A stretch of DNA of 64,000 bases from Brachypterus glaber (GCA_958510825.1 OY294046.1:2108001-2172000); one strand, 5' to 3'; shown: positions 21,961-33,037, numbered from the stretch's first letter. Translations and numbers: made by a program. The notes: generated from the sequence alone by a model not told the origin.

Positions 21961-23016
21961 TGAGATAATTTAAAACTAAAATTAGGTTACATACTCATCC
22001 AGTGATAATAAAATTTTAAAATAAATTTTACATCCCCCTCATCTCCCCATCACCCCCATACGCGTATAAGGCTAAATTTACCCTCTCTCTGTTTCATCCA
22101 CTTAGAATAAACGTAGAGAGCTAAAATTTGGTACACATGCTTATCTCTAATGAAAATACAATTTTATATAACATTTACCCCCAACCTCCCCACCCCTAAA
22201 ATTTAAAGTACCTTTTTTTTTACCCACATCTTTTTAGATGTGAGACCTTTTTTTAGTCATAAAAATTTCTGTCAGTCAAACATAAACAAATAAACATGTA
22301 AGGATTGTCATGCATTGAAAAATACACAGGGCCGGCCTTTGCATTTCGGCGCCCTGAAGCAAGCTTCTGGTTTGTATCCTACAAAATTTTGTCGACTAAA
22401 AAAAGAAAAATAAATTATTATAACATACTACTGCCAACAAAATAATACAAATCAAAAACAAAATTAAAAAAAAATCAAAATTTGTTTCGTTTAAAAAAAA
22501 ATTCAAAAAAGTTTCTTTTTTCGTAAAACAAAAAATAAATTGTAAAAATATATTTTTGAAAAAAATTGTTTTTACCCCATTTTACCTCCTTACCTTACGA
22601 TTTTTACGAAAAACAATCCCAACTTAGAACTTAAGATAATCATCCTGTGGTCAAAATTTGAAGTCTTTAGCCCGAAGCGTTCTTGAGTTAATGGTCACAA
22701 ATTTCCCGACACACAGACCGACAGACCGACAGACCGACCGACAGACAGATTTGTTTTTTATTATGAAAGAAAATATTAATCGCATATAACGGACACAAGA
22801 AAACGCAATATACTATTCACTTTGAAGAGTATACTAGGATATGCGAAGCATTACTTATCTTCACGGCTCGTTTGTATTTGCTATTCTTAGATTATCTAGG
22901 CTAGATATACATTACAGTTTTCTTTAACAGAACTGAAACTGAACAATGTATAAAAGGTTGTCTAATCTACAGTAGAATAATCTGAAAATAGACTGAAACA
23001 ATTATACTTTAATAAT
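21961..23016. other. degenerate repeat stretch
   Basis: Repeats of CCCCACCCCTAAAATT type continue from the tandem duplication. 22680-22750 holds a block with repeated GACCGACA. CAGGGCCGGCCTTTGCATTT at 22327 resembles a hAT end without a visible partner. No gene. Confidence 0.4.
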
Positions 23017-23198
23017 CAGTAGTTGGCGTAAACTCAGTTATGACTCATCATCGTTGAAAATAAACACAGAAACATAGGCTTACGGAATAATTTTGCCGAA
23101 TTATGAGGGAAATTTTTATAAAGGTCACTAAATCGAAACATTTGACGACTAATTTGTTACACACAAAAATATTGACTATACCTACATATGAACTATAC

Positions 23199-23283
<85 letters not shown>

Positions 23284-23430
23284 TCTTTGTCTTTCAAAGA
23301 AAAAACCGACATTCTATTTTTAGCTTTTAAGATTACGAAGTTTTTAATTGTATTTATCGATAACTTTTTTCCCACCTTACTCGTTTAAATTTAAAACAAA
23401 ATCAAGATAAAAAGAAATAAAAATGTAAAG
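23017..23430 (+). mobile_element. hAT-type MITE family B, copy 2 (3' end lost)
   Basis: Starts CAGTAGTTGGCGTAAACTC and is collinear with 15123-15524 up to AAAAATGTAAA, then diverges. Its internal TATA tract has expanded to 75 bp. Confidence 0.75.
23204..23278. repeat. (TA)n microsatellite
   Basis: Uninterrupted TA run of about 75 bp, inside MITE family B. Confidence 0.97.
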
Positions 23431-23691
23431 GTATTGCAGTATCACGGACGATATGTATGTATTTACAATATTTTAGTAAAATAAAATACTTATTTTAAAT
23501 TTAAGTAATTCAAAAAAACCACTGTAGATTAAAGTATGTTGTTTAGTAAACAATTTATCGTTTTTTTGTAAAAACTAATTTTACGAAAAAAAAAAAAAAA
23601 GAAACTTTGATGTTTAAGAATAAGCTTAAGGAATTTACAAATTATACATTACTATTATGCGTGAAGTTGTCATATACGTATACGTATATAT

Positions 23692-23743
23692 AATATCAGG
23701 TAGGTGTTTAGTTTATATATAAACTAAACACCTACCTGATATT
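23692..23743. repeat. perfect 52-bp palindrome
   Basis: AATATCAGGTAGGTGTTTAG continues to a TATATA centre and then reads back exactly, with no spacer and no mismatch. Confidence 0.9.
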
Positions 23744-24331
23744 CAAAAAAATTTAAGATATAGTTGAATTAAAGGTGCAAGTCGCTTGCAAAACAAATTC
23801 ACACTACGATATTTCAAGAACGCTTTGACATAGAGACTTGAAATTTGAAAGAAATGTTTTTTAAGTAGTAGTTTCTCGCCTGTGTAATTCTTTTTTAATT
23901 AAAATTTATAAAATTTAAGTGAAAAAATTGTAAAAATACATTGATTTTTTGTGGAATTTGAAATTGTAAACTTAAGCTTTACAATCTTAAACAACAGCTT
24001 AAAAAATATAATTTTAACAAACTTTGTAAAAAATTGCCAGCGGCGTTCCTTTTTTTAAGAGAAGTGCTACGTCTGAAACCGCCCCCCATCCCTTGTACAG
24101 CTCTGACTCTTTGCCAACCCTAGCCCTGGAGAACCTACGTGGGGGTCTGCTGGATCCCCATCAAACTCTAATCTTCCATTCAGTGCTTACATATTCAAGA
24201 CTTCTGAATCAAGAGTTATCTGTTAATAATTTATCAGACAGCAAGGTGGATACATGTATCTATTACTTTTGTTAGCAGACCCCCAAACAATAAAAAAAAA
24301 ATTAAAAGTTAATTCAAGTATTATTTGGCAC
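23744..24331. other. repeat-bearing stretch before the LINE
   Basis: Contains a diverged left arm of the 13716-13896 palindromic MITE (from 23778). The segment at 24060-24290 has higher G+C and CAGACCCCC words but no recognisable gene. Confidence 0.35.
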
Positions 24332-25607
24332 GTGTCTCGGGATCACCGGCGCAATCAGGACGACCCCCACATCAGCACTGGAAGTTCTACTGGGGCTGCC
24401 AACGCTTCCGTCCTGGATAAGGAGGGAGGCAATGGCTAGCTACCTTAGAATGAGAGATGTTGGATGCTGGCTGGGTGAAGGGGCAGTCTACGGACATACA
24501 AAAATCGCCGATGTTGCCAGAGTAGAGTTACCTATCAGCAGCATCAAGGTGATAGAGGCGGAAGACCGATTAAGGTTTGACAGAGCATTCTCTCTCACTA
24601 TACCAACAAAACACGAGTGGGAGAACAAGGAAGTTAATTTTGCCCAAAACGCAACAGTGTGCTATACAGACGGCTCCCGGATGGAAAGCACGCAAAGCTC
24701 GGGCGCAGGCTTCTTTGTACAAGACACGGGGGTTCAAAAGAGCTATTCGCTCTCGCTCGGCAGGTACCCCACGGTATTCCAAGCGGAAGTCTTTGCGATA
24801 CAGGAAGCGGCAAGATGCGAAGAGGTTCTAGGGAGCAACGGATCAGATGTATACATCTGCTCCGACAGCCAAGCAGCCCTGAAGGCTCTCAGTGCACCCA
24901 GCACAAGATCCAGTCTTGTGCAGGAATGCATAGAAGCCCTGGAGGAGCTAGCGAGGAACAAAAGAGTCCACCTTGTATGGGTCCCTGGACACAGCGGGAT
25001 ACCAGGCAACGAGAAGGCAGACGAACTTGCCAGGCTCGGAGCCGAAACTCCGTGCATGGGACCCGAACCCATGCTTGGTATTACAAGGAAACAAGTCACA
25101 TCAGCCCTCAACACGTGGGCTGGAGAAAAACTAAGGGAAAGCTGGTCAACGGTCACGAACTGCAGACAGGCAAAGGACTTCCTTTCCGGTCCAAGCAAGT
25201 CAAAAACCGCGTGGCTACTAGGAAGAAGCCGAGCCACGATCAGCCAACTCACAGGGATCCTCACGGGTCACTGTGGACTAGGAAGGCACCTGTTCAAGAT
25301 GAAGGTTGGTAACGACCCCGTCTGTTCGGGTTGCGGGATAGACGAAGAATCGTCCTTCCATTTCCTAGGACAATGCGATCGGTTCGGCAGAATACGACAG
25401 GAGATCTTCGGAGTGGCAACTCTCCGAAGAGAGGAGTTGCGTACCCTTGCCTGGACAGATATCGCGACCTTTATAAGGAGGTCCGGCAGGTTTAGGCAGG
25501 GAGTAGGGTAGATGTGTGGCTGGGACAGCTCGGGGCTGGCAAAAAGGGCCATAATGGCCTAGTTGCCTGGCTTGTAGCCTCCCCACCCTTACTACTACTA
25601 CTACTAC
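24332..25607 (+). mobile_element. 5'-truncated I/Jockey-type LINE with 12-bp TSD
   Basis: Flanked by ATTATTTGGCAC at 24320-24331 and 25608-25619. Ends in a short (TAC)n tail. G+C is strikingly higher than in the flanks, which indicates a recent arrival. Only the 3' part of ORF2 and a ~95-bp 3'UTR remain. Confidence 0.92.
24333..25511 (+). CDS. LINE ORF2 C-terminal part: RNase H and Cys motif
   Basis: The frame is open from the truncation point (CLGITGAIRTTPTSALEVLL, the typical segment after RT) through a Met at 24432 to TAG. RNase H catalytic residues are visible: Asp in CYTDGSR, Glu in QAEVFAI, Asp in CSDSQAAL, and HSGIPGNEKADELA for the last His/Asp. After it comes a CCHC-like C-SGC-x9-H-FLGQC motif (VCSGCGIDEESSFHFLGQC) common in I/LOA/Jockey elements, and the end RRSGRFRQGVG. 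RNase H would remove RNA from the cDNA hybrid. The endonuclease and RT domains are missing, so the copy cannot move by itself. The Met at 24432 is not a true start. Confidence 0.9.
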   Translation, partial: CLGITGAIRTTPTSALEVLLGLPTLPSWIRREAMASYLRMRDVGCWLGEGAVYGHTKIADVARVELPISSIKVIEAEDRLRFDRAFSLTIPTKHEWENKEVNFAQNATVCYTDGSRMESTQSSGAGFFVQDTGVQKSYSLSLGRYPTVFQAEVFAIQEAARCEEVLGSNGSDVYICSDSQAALKALSAPSTRSSLVQECIEALEELARNKRVHLVWVPGHSGIPGNEKADELARLGAETPCMGPEPMLGITRKQVTSALNTWAGEKLRESWSTVTNCRQAKDFLSGPSKSKTAWLLGRSRATISQLTGILTGHCGLGRHLFKMKVGNDPVCSGCGIDEESSFHFLGQCDRFGRIRQEIFGVATLRREELRTLAWTDIATFIRRSGRFRQGVG

Positions 25608-26145
25608 ATTATTTGGCACAATAAAACCAAATAATTAATCAAAACCCCACGTGTGTAGATACGTGTGTTCTAAAGTGGCACGCGGCCGCGCGCGGTTCCT
25701 TAAGGGCTAACAAAAATCTAAAATTACGCCCCTGGCTGGGCCAGTTATGCCTATATCTAAAATATTTTGTATATCTTTCTCTAAATAGGATTAAATTGTG
25801 GGTGGTCCAATAATACCTACTATTTATAAACTCTTATTTACTGTTGTGTAAAGAAAAATATGAAATACATACTATTTATCCAAAATATCTTTATTATAAA
25901 TAAGTTATTTCGGTTTTTTGTTTATTTTAGTATTTTACCTAGTAGTGCACATGGGCGGATTTAGAGGGGGGCATTGGGACCATGCCTGCCTGCGGCACTA
26001 AACTGTTTATCAATAAGGTGATACAACAATTTTAATTAATATATTATATTTAATAATTTGCACAGGGAACGTTCAAATATTACGTAAAGCAAATTTTGAT
26101 CATTTTGGACTATTTTTATTTATAAATATTTGCTACCTACAGGTA
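25608..26145. other. intergenic stretch with GC-rich spot
   Basis: No gene. GCACGCGGCCGCGCGCGG at 25678 and a hAT-like ACGCCCCTGGCTGGGCC at 25724 are isolated. 26066-26090 is a left-end fragment of MITE family D. Confidence 0.4.
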
Positions 26146-26153
26146 TTTATAAA

Positions 26154-26562
26154 CAGTAGACGGCGTAAACAGTCATGACTCATCAACGTTGAAAGTAAAC
26201 ACAGAAACATAGGCTTAAGGAATAATTTTGCCGAATTATGAGGGAAATTTTTATAAAGGTCCCTAAATCGAAACATTTGACGACTAATTTGTTACACACA
26301 ACAATATTGACTATACATATTAACTATACAAATGTGTATATATCGGTGTTTTTCAAAGAAAAAACCAACATTCGATTTTTATCTTTTCAGAATAAGAAAA
26401 TTTTTAATTTTTATTTATCTATAACTTTTTTCCCACCTTACTCGTTTAAATAGAATCATTAAAAAAAAATAAGATAAAAAGAAATGTAAATATTTAAAAC
26501 CTCGCGTCAACACTAGAGTCGACGCGGCGCCTATGCAAATACTGGAAATTCGCCGAGTACTG
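26154..26562 (+). mobile_element. hAT-type MITE family B, copy 3
   Basis: CAGTAGACGGCG...CGCCGAGTACTG, flanked by TTTATAAA (26146-26153) and TTTATATA (26563-26570), 7 of 8 matching. Collinear with copy 1 and with only a very short TA tract. Confidence 0.85.
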
Positions 26563-26852
26563 TTTATATATTCAAAATAGAACAAAAATATAGCCTAATT
26601 ACTGAGTAGAAATTAGGTTTGTAAGTACATTATTTCAAAGTACTACGAAAGGAAGTGAATTATAAAACAAGGTATAAAAACATGTTATAACAATTATTCA
26701 TCTATTTCATTCATTCCATCTGCAGCCTTAAAAATTCTTTTACTTCTTTTTCAGCCTCTAGACCTGGTGTATCATTAACCTTACGCTTACAGTCAACGGT
26801 CCAGGAAAAGCATATCATTTATTTTTACTTCGAGAGAATTCAGTTAATTAAT

Positions 26853-27266
26853 AATGGAGCTCTCTACAAATAGAATTATGAAACAAAAGACGTCTACCCT
26901 ATCTCTATCTCATTTTTGCTACACTTTCCAGCCAACCAAATAAATACTGTATTTGTTTTTCATACAACAAATACAGTATTTATTTGGTTGGCCGGAAAGT
27001 GTAGCACTGAGCGGCACGAACGAACATAGCTAATGTGAATCTGTAGAATAAGATAATTCTACTTAAATTTAGATGGCGCCAGTAATTTCTTTAATAAAAA
27101 TAATAAAGTTACACTTTTCGCCCGGCCAAGTAAATATTGTATTTGTTCAACAAAGAACAAATACAGAATTAGTTTGGTTGGGTGGAAGTGGGAGTGTATG
27201 TATGTCTTCTATCATTTTTGGGTAGAACTTTTGTCCCTGTCTAATCTAACGGGAGAAATCGCCATT
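26853..27266 (+). mobile_element. two-hairpin non-autonomous element, copy 2
   Basis: Same ends (AATGGAGCTC...CGCCATT) and both hairpins as 10624-11037, with over 95 percent identity by eye. Confidence 0.8.
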
Positions 27267-27900
27267 GAAATTTGGGGAAGGCGTACTCCAGAGATATAGT
27301 GGTTCGAAAGTCAATTAAAGCCGGAGGTTCCCTCTACTACTAGCCCACACAAGTCCTGGACTTAGGGGATGCCTAATTAAGTAGAATAGTACGAGGTTAA
27401 AAACAAACAAACAATTACTATTAGTTTCGAATTTACTAAAAATTTACTAAAAAAGTCCGTCTGCCCACCGTCTGCTCGTCCGTCGCTGTTACCATTTTGT
27501 TATTCGATTGATTCTAAAAGAGACACTTTTTGTTCATGTTTTACGGACGAAAAGTTGAACTTTGTGGCCCTAGGGCCAAATAGGTTTTTTCGCCCGCTAA
27601 CTAAAACTTGTTATTTTTAAGCTTTTTAAAAGAAGATGATTTACCTTTACTGTAATATTTATAAAGAAATATGACCTTTTGGTCACTTTTAGTCTTGAAC
27701 TAACTGTTCTTTTTGACCAGATACAGTTATTATAATCATTTCATACAAAATAAAAATTTCTTCTATAACATAACCTTAAAATATATGTTAACTAATTAAT
27801 CTGTATTCGTCCACTAAAATAAATTAAAAACACAAAATTTCAATTGTAAAATCAATTTCAATATTTATAATATTCATAGAACGGTTCAGAAGTATTACTA
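27267..27900. other. intergenic stretch
   Basis: Holds a GTCCGTCTGCCCACCGTCTG block at 27455-27480, an inverted relative of the dispersed GACAGAC blocks. No gene. Confidence 0.35.
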
Positions 27901-28767
27901 CCCAGTCAACACAAATACATGGCAGGAACATAGCAGGTACATAACCACTGTTCTATGTGATGTTGCAGACATGTAATTTTTATAGTCCATGTATAGTCCT
28001 TGGACTTTAACAATTCCGCCTCAAGTTATGTATCAGCTACATAACATGCTACATATCAGATACATACTAGGTACATAACAATAAAAGTAGGCGTTTCCGA
28101 ATTTTACTTGTTATGGAGTGCATCATAGATTTAGACATGGTGAACATTTTTACGTCTTTTTGATAAACCTAATAATTAAAGTATATAAATATCTTTATAT
28201 GTAGCATCATCCATCAGGCAAAATTCTTATACGATGTGCATTTTTACTGTGAAAGCAAACTTTCTACCAGGCTTAAAAATCATGGGCCACATAAAAAGCC
28301 AATTTTTAGAGAAAAAATAGCAAATAATCATTTTAAAAATATATATATATTTTAATTTTTTGTCTAAAATTATCTAAAATCGGTTTAGTTGTCTAAAAAT
28401 ACATGCGTTTCTACTACTTAAGGGTAAAACTTTTATTATTAACAACAATTTTAAGAATATTAGTGATTCTAACCTATAAAAATTAAAATAATATAGACGC
28501 CATATTTAGTATTGAATTCATAACATTTTATGTATCGTGTATGTTCTCGTACCATATATATGATACATAACATGCAATATTGCATGTTATGTATCATACA
28601 TATGTATGTTACATCTTATGTAATATGGCACATGTAACGTAAAAAATCTTTCTGTTATAGGGCATGTTATGTAGCATACATATGTATGTTATGTCTCATG
28701 TAATATGGCACATGTTACCTAAAAAATCTTTCTTTACCATGTTGCATCCATATATGTGCGGACTGGG
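27901..28767. mobile_element. palindromic-word element W1 (ACATAAC/ACATGT word)
   Basis: TIRs CCCAGTCAACACAAATACAT and ATATATGTGCGGACTGGG. The interior is saturated with degenerate ACATAACATGT-like words; the last third is two near-tandem units (CATGTTATGTA...TAATATGGCACATGTTAC). No ORF. Confidence 0.6.
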
Positions 28768-29336
28768 TATATATATAACAGACACATTTTAACAGAAATT
28801 AATCACCAAGCTATAGCTTTTTTAATTTGAAAATTAAACCGCATGCAAAAGAAACGATTCCATTGTTTTTTTAGCGATTTGATTGGATAGCAACTTGTCA
28901 TGGATAACTAGATAAGTAATAAGACACTAAAAAGAAATACTTTTTGCAATTTAAAATTAAGTATATTTTAATAATTTATTATAATTAGTAACAATCGAAT
29001 AAAAAATATTGTATAATACACGGGCAAAAAGTTAAATTTCGATTTCGTAGGTTTATTACCCTCGGGTCGGCCCCATCGTCCGGCCCTCGGCTTCTAAAAA
29101 CCTACTCAATCGAAAAACATAACTTTTTGCTCTTGTATTATAAATAATTATTGTGTACTCATGAACTCAAGAACAAATAATCCGATCGACATTTTTAGGA
29201 AAAATCAATTTCTATGTGTTTAAAAATAATCCCCTCGAAAACAAAAAAGTTATTGGTTAAACTTAAAAAAAAATAAAAAACTATCTTTTCAATTTTTTTT
29301 TCAAACATTTTTCGTTTTTCAAACAAAGAAATTTAA
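28768..29336. other. AT-rich stretch
   Basis: A weak inverted pair at 29035-29125 (GTAGGTTTATTACC against AAAACCTACTCAATCG) is the only structure seen. Confidence 0.35.
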
Positions 29337-29577
29337 TAAAAACTTTTCGCAAAAAAATGAACCGACTTCTATGTCTCTAAAAAGTAAAAAATAAAAAAAT
29401 ACTTAAGTCGGTGCCATTTTCACCATTCCCTAAATTAATTGCTAACAATTATTTTTTTATTATTTTATTATTTTTTGCTGTGAAATTGGCACCGACTTAA
29501 GTATTTTTTTATTTTTTACTTTTTAGAGACATAGAAGTCGGTTCATTTTTTTTGCGAAAAGTTTTTATATTTTACTT
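29337..29577. repeat. long hairpin, ~90-bp arms
   Basis: ATAAAAACTTTTCGCAAAAA...ACTTAAGTCGGTGCC is repeated inverted from GGCACCGACTTAAGT to GCGAAAAGTTTTTAT, with only single-base differences and a ~57-bp spacer. 30190-30225 (TCCTCCTTTTTGGAAGTCGG) may be the other end of a larger element. By recollection that motif is common in arthropod repeats. Confidence 0.75.
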
Positions 29578-29654
29578 CTTAGAGACACAGAACTTGTATA
29601 TTTGTAACGTCATCTAAGCTAAATTATAGTTGTCCTTCTATCTCGGCAAGCTGC

Positions 29655-29691
29655 TGACGTCACAACGCACTGTTAGTGCGTTGTGACGTCA
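29655..29691. repeat. perfect hairpin with two CRE palindromes
   Basis: 17-bp arms TGACGTCACAACGCACT with a 3-nt loop, so a TGACGTCA box stands at each end. Upstream (786 bp) of the proposed start of the gene at 30441. Confidence 0.85.
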
Positions 29692-30409
29692 TTATCTTAA
29701 AGATAAATTTCTAAAAAATAAAATTAATTTTTATTTCAGCGCCCAAGAGTCCAACCAACCTTATTTTAAACGAAATACTAAAGAAAATCGAACAACGCCC
29801 TTTGGTAAAATCACAACATTTATCATTTTCTCTTGGTATTTTAATATTATAGGTCCAGAGAATCAAGTTTTGCGGCATTTAAAAGATTTTCAGTGTGCCG
29901 TAATATTTAAGTGACCCCTTAATAAAGTTATCTGGCTTATTCTAGTTATCCGATATTTCTCTAATAATTTGGCTGGTAGTAGAACCAAATTAAGCCGTTT
30001 TTAAGTGAAACTGCGTTAAAATGATTAGATTTATCTTAATTATCCGGCTTACCCGGCATTATCCGGGCGTCAAATTAAAACGGACCACCTCATGAATGCC
30101 TTCTTTAAGCAAAAATGTTTCATCAAATTCCGTTTATTCGTTCCAAAGTTATGCGGGAACAAACATAAAAAAAAAACAAAGTCACAGGTCAAATTCATAA
30201 CCTCCTCCTTTTTGGAAGTCGGTTAAAAAATGATGATAATTTTTTTTGTATAGGAAAAAAAACTATCGTTTGCCGGACCACACCAGGATATCTTCAGACT
30301 CCGCGCCTCTACCTCGGCTATACCTGTTTCAGCTAGGTGGTCATTGTGGTCCCCGCTTGATTCAACCTCAAGACATGTAAAATAACTCAGTAAGAAACGA
30401 GAACGCATT

Positions 30410-30416
30410 TATAAAA
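30410..30416 (+). promoter_or_regulatory. possible TATA box
   Basis: TATAAAA 31 bp before the ATG at 30441. The usual spacing would place the transcription start at the ATG itself, so either the leader is extremely short or this is chance. Confidence 0.2.
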
Positions 30417-30440
30417 CACGGATTCCACGGTTTTGTTATT

Positions 30441-30461
30441 ATGAAGCTTGGATTTATTTTG
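30441..30461 (+). CDS. DUF4779-like secreted protein, proposed exon 1
   Basis: ATG AAG CTT GGA TTT ATT TTG is followed at once by donor GTGAGT. It encodes MKLGFIL and ends in phase 0. Exon 2 at 41758 also begins in phase 0 with FLAVLVAVLNVTSC, so the join gives a textbook signal peptide ending before CDHH. The implied intron is 11.3 kb and contains many transposon insertions. The pairing is inferred from phase and signal-peptide sense only; another first exon is possible. Confidence 0.45.
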
Positions 30462-31094
30462 GTGAGTTATTTATATTTTTACGCGATTTTATTTCTTTGC
30501 TGTTTAAAATTTTTAAAATACACCGCACAGATAAAAAAAAATCTTACAATTTTTTCATATTTAAATTTATTTTGTATCTTTAACTTCGTAGCTACTAATT
30601 TACTAACAAGATTTTTTTTAAACAGTAGGAAGTTCACAGTAAGTTCTGCGCCCCCCGGGGGTAAAGTTAGATTTTTTCATTATCAGTTTTAATTTCAGCA
30701 ACGTCAAAAACCACACTTTTCACGAAAATATTTTAAACTTTTAAAAATAATTGACCCCCTTCCCCCGGAAGTGCATTTAAAATATTTATATTATTCGATT
30801 CGGTTTGGACTTAGGGCCACTTGCACCAATTTTATTTTGATCAAGGTTTAATTAATCTACGTTTAAAAAGTAATCTCTGGTTAAATATGTTTGCATTGCA
30901 CCAATGAAAGTTAAACAAAGTTTAGTTAAACCGAGCACACATCTCTAATTTTAGTGTAATTTGAATGTAGTTAACTTCACATTATTTTGATGTTTGACGT
31001 TTATATCATTTGGTTTATTATATTTTCAAAAAAAGCTGTTAGTTATTGACAGTAACTTATTGTGTTATTGTGTTCTGTAAGCTAAAAAGTAGCA

Positions 31095-31225
31095 ATGGAT
31101 ATGCCCAAAGAAAAAGATGAAAACAAAAAAAACGTTCGCCCAATTATACTATAAATGATAAAGCTTTAATTAAAATTGTGGCACAATACAATAGTGTTAT
31201 CGAAAACAAAAAAACGGACACAATT
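31095..31225 (+). pseudogene. Harbinger Myb/SANT-like protein, N-terminal remnant
   Basis: Starts MDMPKEKDENKKNVRP and, after loss of one base near 31142, continues NYTINDKALIKIVAQYNSVI then ENKKTDTI. The NYT..(x)..L..IV..Y..VIENKKTD pattern is that of the Myb/SANT-like DNA-binding protein that accompanies PIF/Harbinger transposases. It is cut off where transposase sequence from the opposite strand begins. Confidence 0.6.
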
Positions 31226-31420
31226 GGGATATTCCAGTTGTTCTTCAATACTTTCAAGAATATTGGCCACTGTTTCTTTATATAACCTAAATTTTTGAAA
31301 AAATGTTAGATCATCCATACTTTCAAAATAGTTTTGTCGCTCATGATAGGTACGGAAACCATCATCCAATATTTCCAATTCCAACAAGTCTTCATCTAAT
31401 AAAACGGCTTCTGCCATCAT
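31226..31420 (-). pseudogene. Harbinger transposase (HARBI1-like), N-terminal remnant
   Basis: MMAEAVLLDEDLLELEIL ... RTYHERQNYFESMDDLTFFQ, KFRLYKETVANILESIEEQLEYP. The region RQNYFE..DD..F...FRL.KETV..IL..IE.QLEYP matches the N-terminal segment of HARBI1-type nucleases by family knowledge. The DDE catalytic core is absent. Beyond QLEYP (31226) the frame runs into the antisense of the Myb remnant, so the last 20 residues of the open frame are not native. Confidence 0.65.
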
Positions 31421-31901
31421 TGCAGGTAATTTCATAAAATCAAAGGAAAACACTCACGGGTACGAAATGACAGATAAAAACCTAAAGTTAGGTTATGTTT
31501 TGATATAACCCAGGTTTAAGTGACATAAACCATCAAACTCGAACGATTACATTTATTCTGAGATTAAGAAAAATAAACTTGGTTTAAAAAATGGTGCAAC
31601 AGCGAAACGTCAATTAAACCATTAACTTAATCCGAGTTTAAGCTTAAATCATGTTTGGTGCAAGTGGCCCTTAGAGAAGCAGTTTCAGCGAACTTATAAA
31701 TTCCCGAATTCCTACCAGTTTTCAAGAAAATATTGTAAACATTTAAAAATTATTGACCGCCCCCATGGAGTTGTTATTATCAAATTCAGTTTCAGCGATA
31801 TTAAACACAATATACTAAAGTCCAAAAAAATATTATAATATTTTAAAATGATTTCCATCATCTCTCGGGAGAAAAGTTACAAAAAGTTTGTTATATACAT
31901 A

Positions 31902-32555
31902 CAGTGCAGTCCAAAAGTCACCCCCCACCCCCCCTTTTAACTTTTGAACGAGTTGAGATATCGACTTCAAATTTAGAACTTAAATAAGACCACTTAAACT
32001 ATCTTTTAGCATATATTTGATATTTTCAGCTCTTAAAATGTGGGCAGGGGGCATGGGGGGACATTTTTTGTGTTAAACTAACATTTTTAAATTTTTAAAA
32101 AATGTTTTTTAACGTTTTGATTTTTTATTTTTTTGTGCTAAAACATTTGATTTTTTAAGTTTTTTTTATAAATTTTTATTTATGTCAACTAAAATTAGTT
32201 TAAAAGTATAATTAACATTTTTTTATGATGAAATTAGGCATTTTTAAAAAATTATTTGTTTTTTTAGAGGAATTTTGACATTAATACCAATTTTAAACCC
32301 AATTTTTTTTTTTAATTTAAAAATATGGAGTTAAATGGAGAATTTTATAAGCTTTAAAATGATGTATTACATGACCCCCTCTTTCCATTTAAAAAAATGT
32401 GCCCCCATGCCCCCCTGCCCACATTTTAAGAGCTGAAAGTATTAAATATATGCTAAAAGATAGTTTAAGTTGTCTTATTTAAAAGTTCCAAATTCGAAGT
32501 CGATATCTCAACTGGTTCAAAAGTTAAGAGGGGGGGTGACTTTTGGACCGCTCTG
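31902..32555. mobile_element. TA-target palindromic MITE (mariner-like), copy 1
   Basis: TA|CAGTGCAGTCCAAAAGTCAC ... GTGACTTTTGGACCGCTCTG|TA. The arms extend some 170 bp (including CTTAAAATGTGGGCAGGGGG) around an AT-rich centre. A diverged half copy lies at about 48990-49120 and the right-end words recur at 35640-35730. Confidence 0.75.
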
Positions 32556-33037
32556 TATATTAACCAAGCAAAAAATGACAATTTGTGTTCCTTCTAAAAA
32601 ATTTCAAAATAAAGACTGCTTCATTCATAAAACAATCGCAGTATGCGCAATTGGATTTTTACTTAAGCAATAAATATTACTGATATTACCATTTAAACCT
32701 ATTATAGTACGAAGAACCTACAATAAAATTTTCTCTATTTTTTGCAACAATAAAGTAAACAATAAATAATAATACCTTTCGTTTATTAACATTATGCTGG
32801 GACTTCAGAGAGAAAATTTTCTTTATATTTTTTCTATTTTTATATTATTTAAGCTTTATTTAATTTATTTAAAATCAAAAATATTTATATTTATTTATTG
32901 ATTTAAAATTTCAATAATGTTTTGAAAATAAATTTACTAGGTTCACTAGAAATAGGTGTGTTACTAGTATACCCTCTTGAAAATGACGGGTTTATGCACC
33001 GTTTATATACTATCTTTCATTCAAGTTTATTTATAAC
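32556..33037. other. AT-rich stretch
   Basis: No gene or bounded repeat seen. Confidence 0.4.

Larger units (their letters stand above)
30814..31670. mobile_element. PIF/Harbinger deletion derivative
   Basis: TIRs GGGCCACTTGCACCAATTTT and TTTGGTGCAAGTGGCCC, with TTA duplicated on both sides (30811-30813, 31671-31673), the usual 3-bp Harbinger target. It keeps the starts of both Harbinger genes in convergent order, joined by an internal deletion near 31225. Confidence 0.8.

Noticed and set aside
23103..23388. Open frames with Tyr-Ile runs
   Set aside because: They are readings of the (TA)n tract in a hAT MITE.
24659..25619. Several open frames on both strands over the LINE, up to 217 aa
   Set aside because: The GC-rich LINE has few stops in any frame. 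Only the frame with RNase H catalytic motifs is real.
30223..30408. 61-aa minus-strand ORF (CLEVESSGDHNDHLAETG) in a GC-richer patch
   Set aside because: Possibly a LINE 3' fragment, but it has no partner domain, tail or target duplication, so it was not called.
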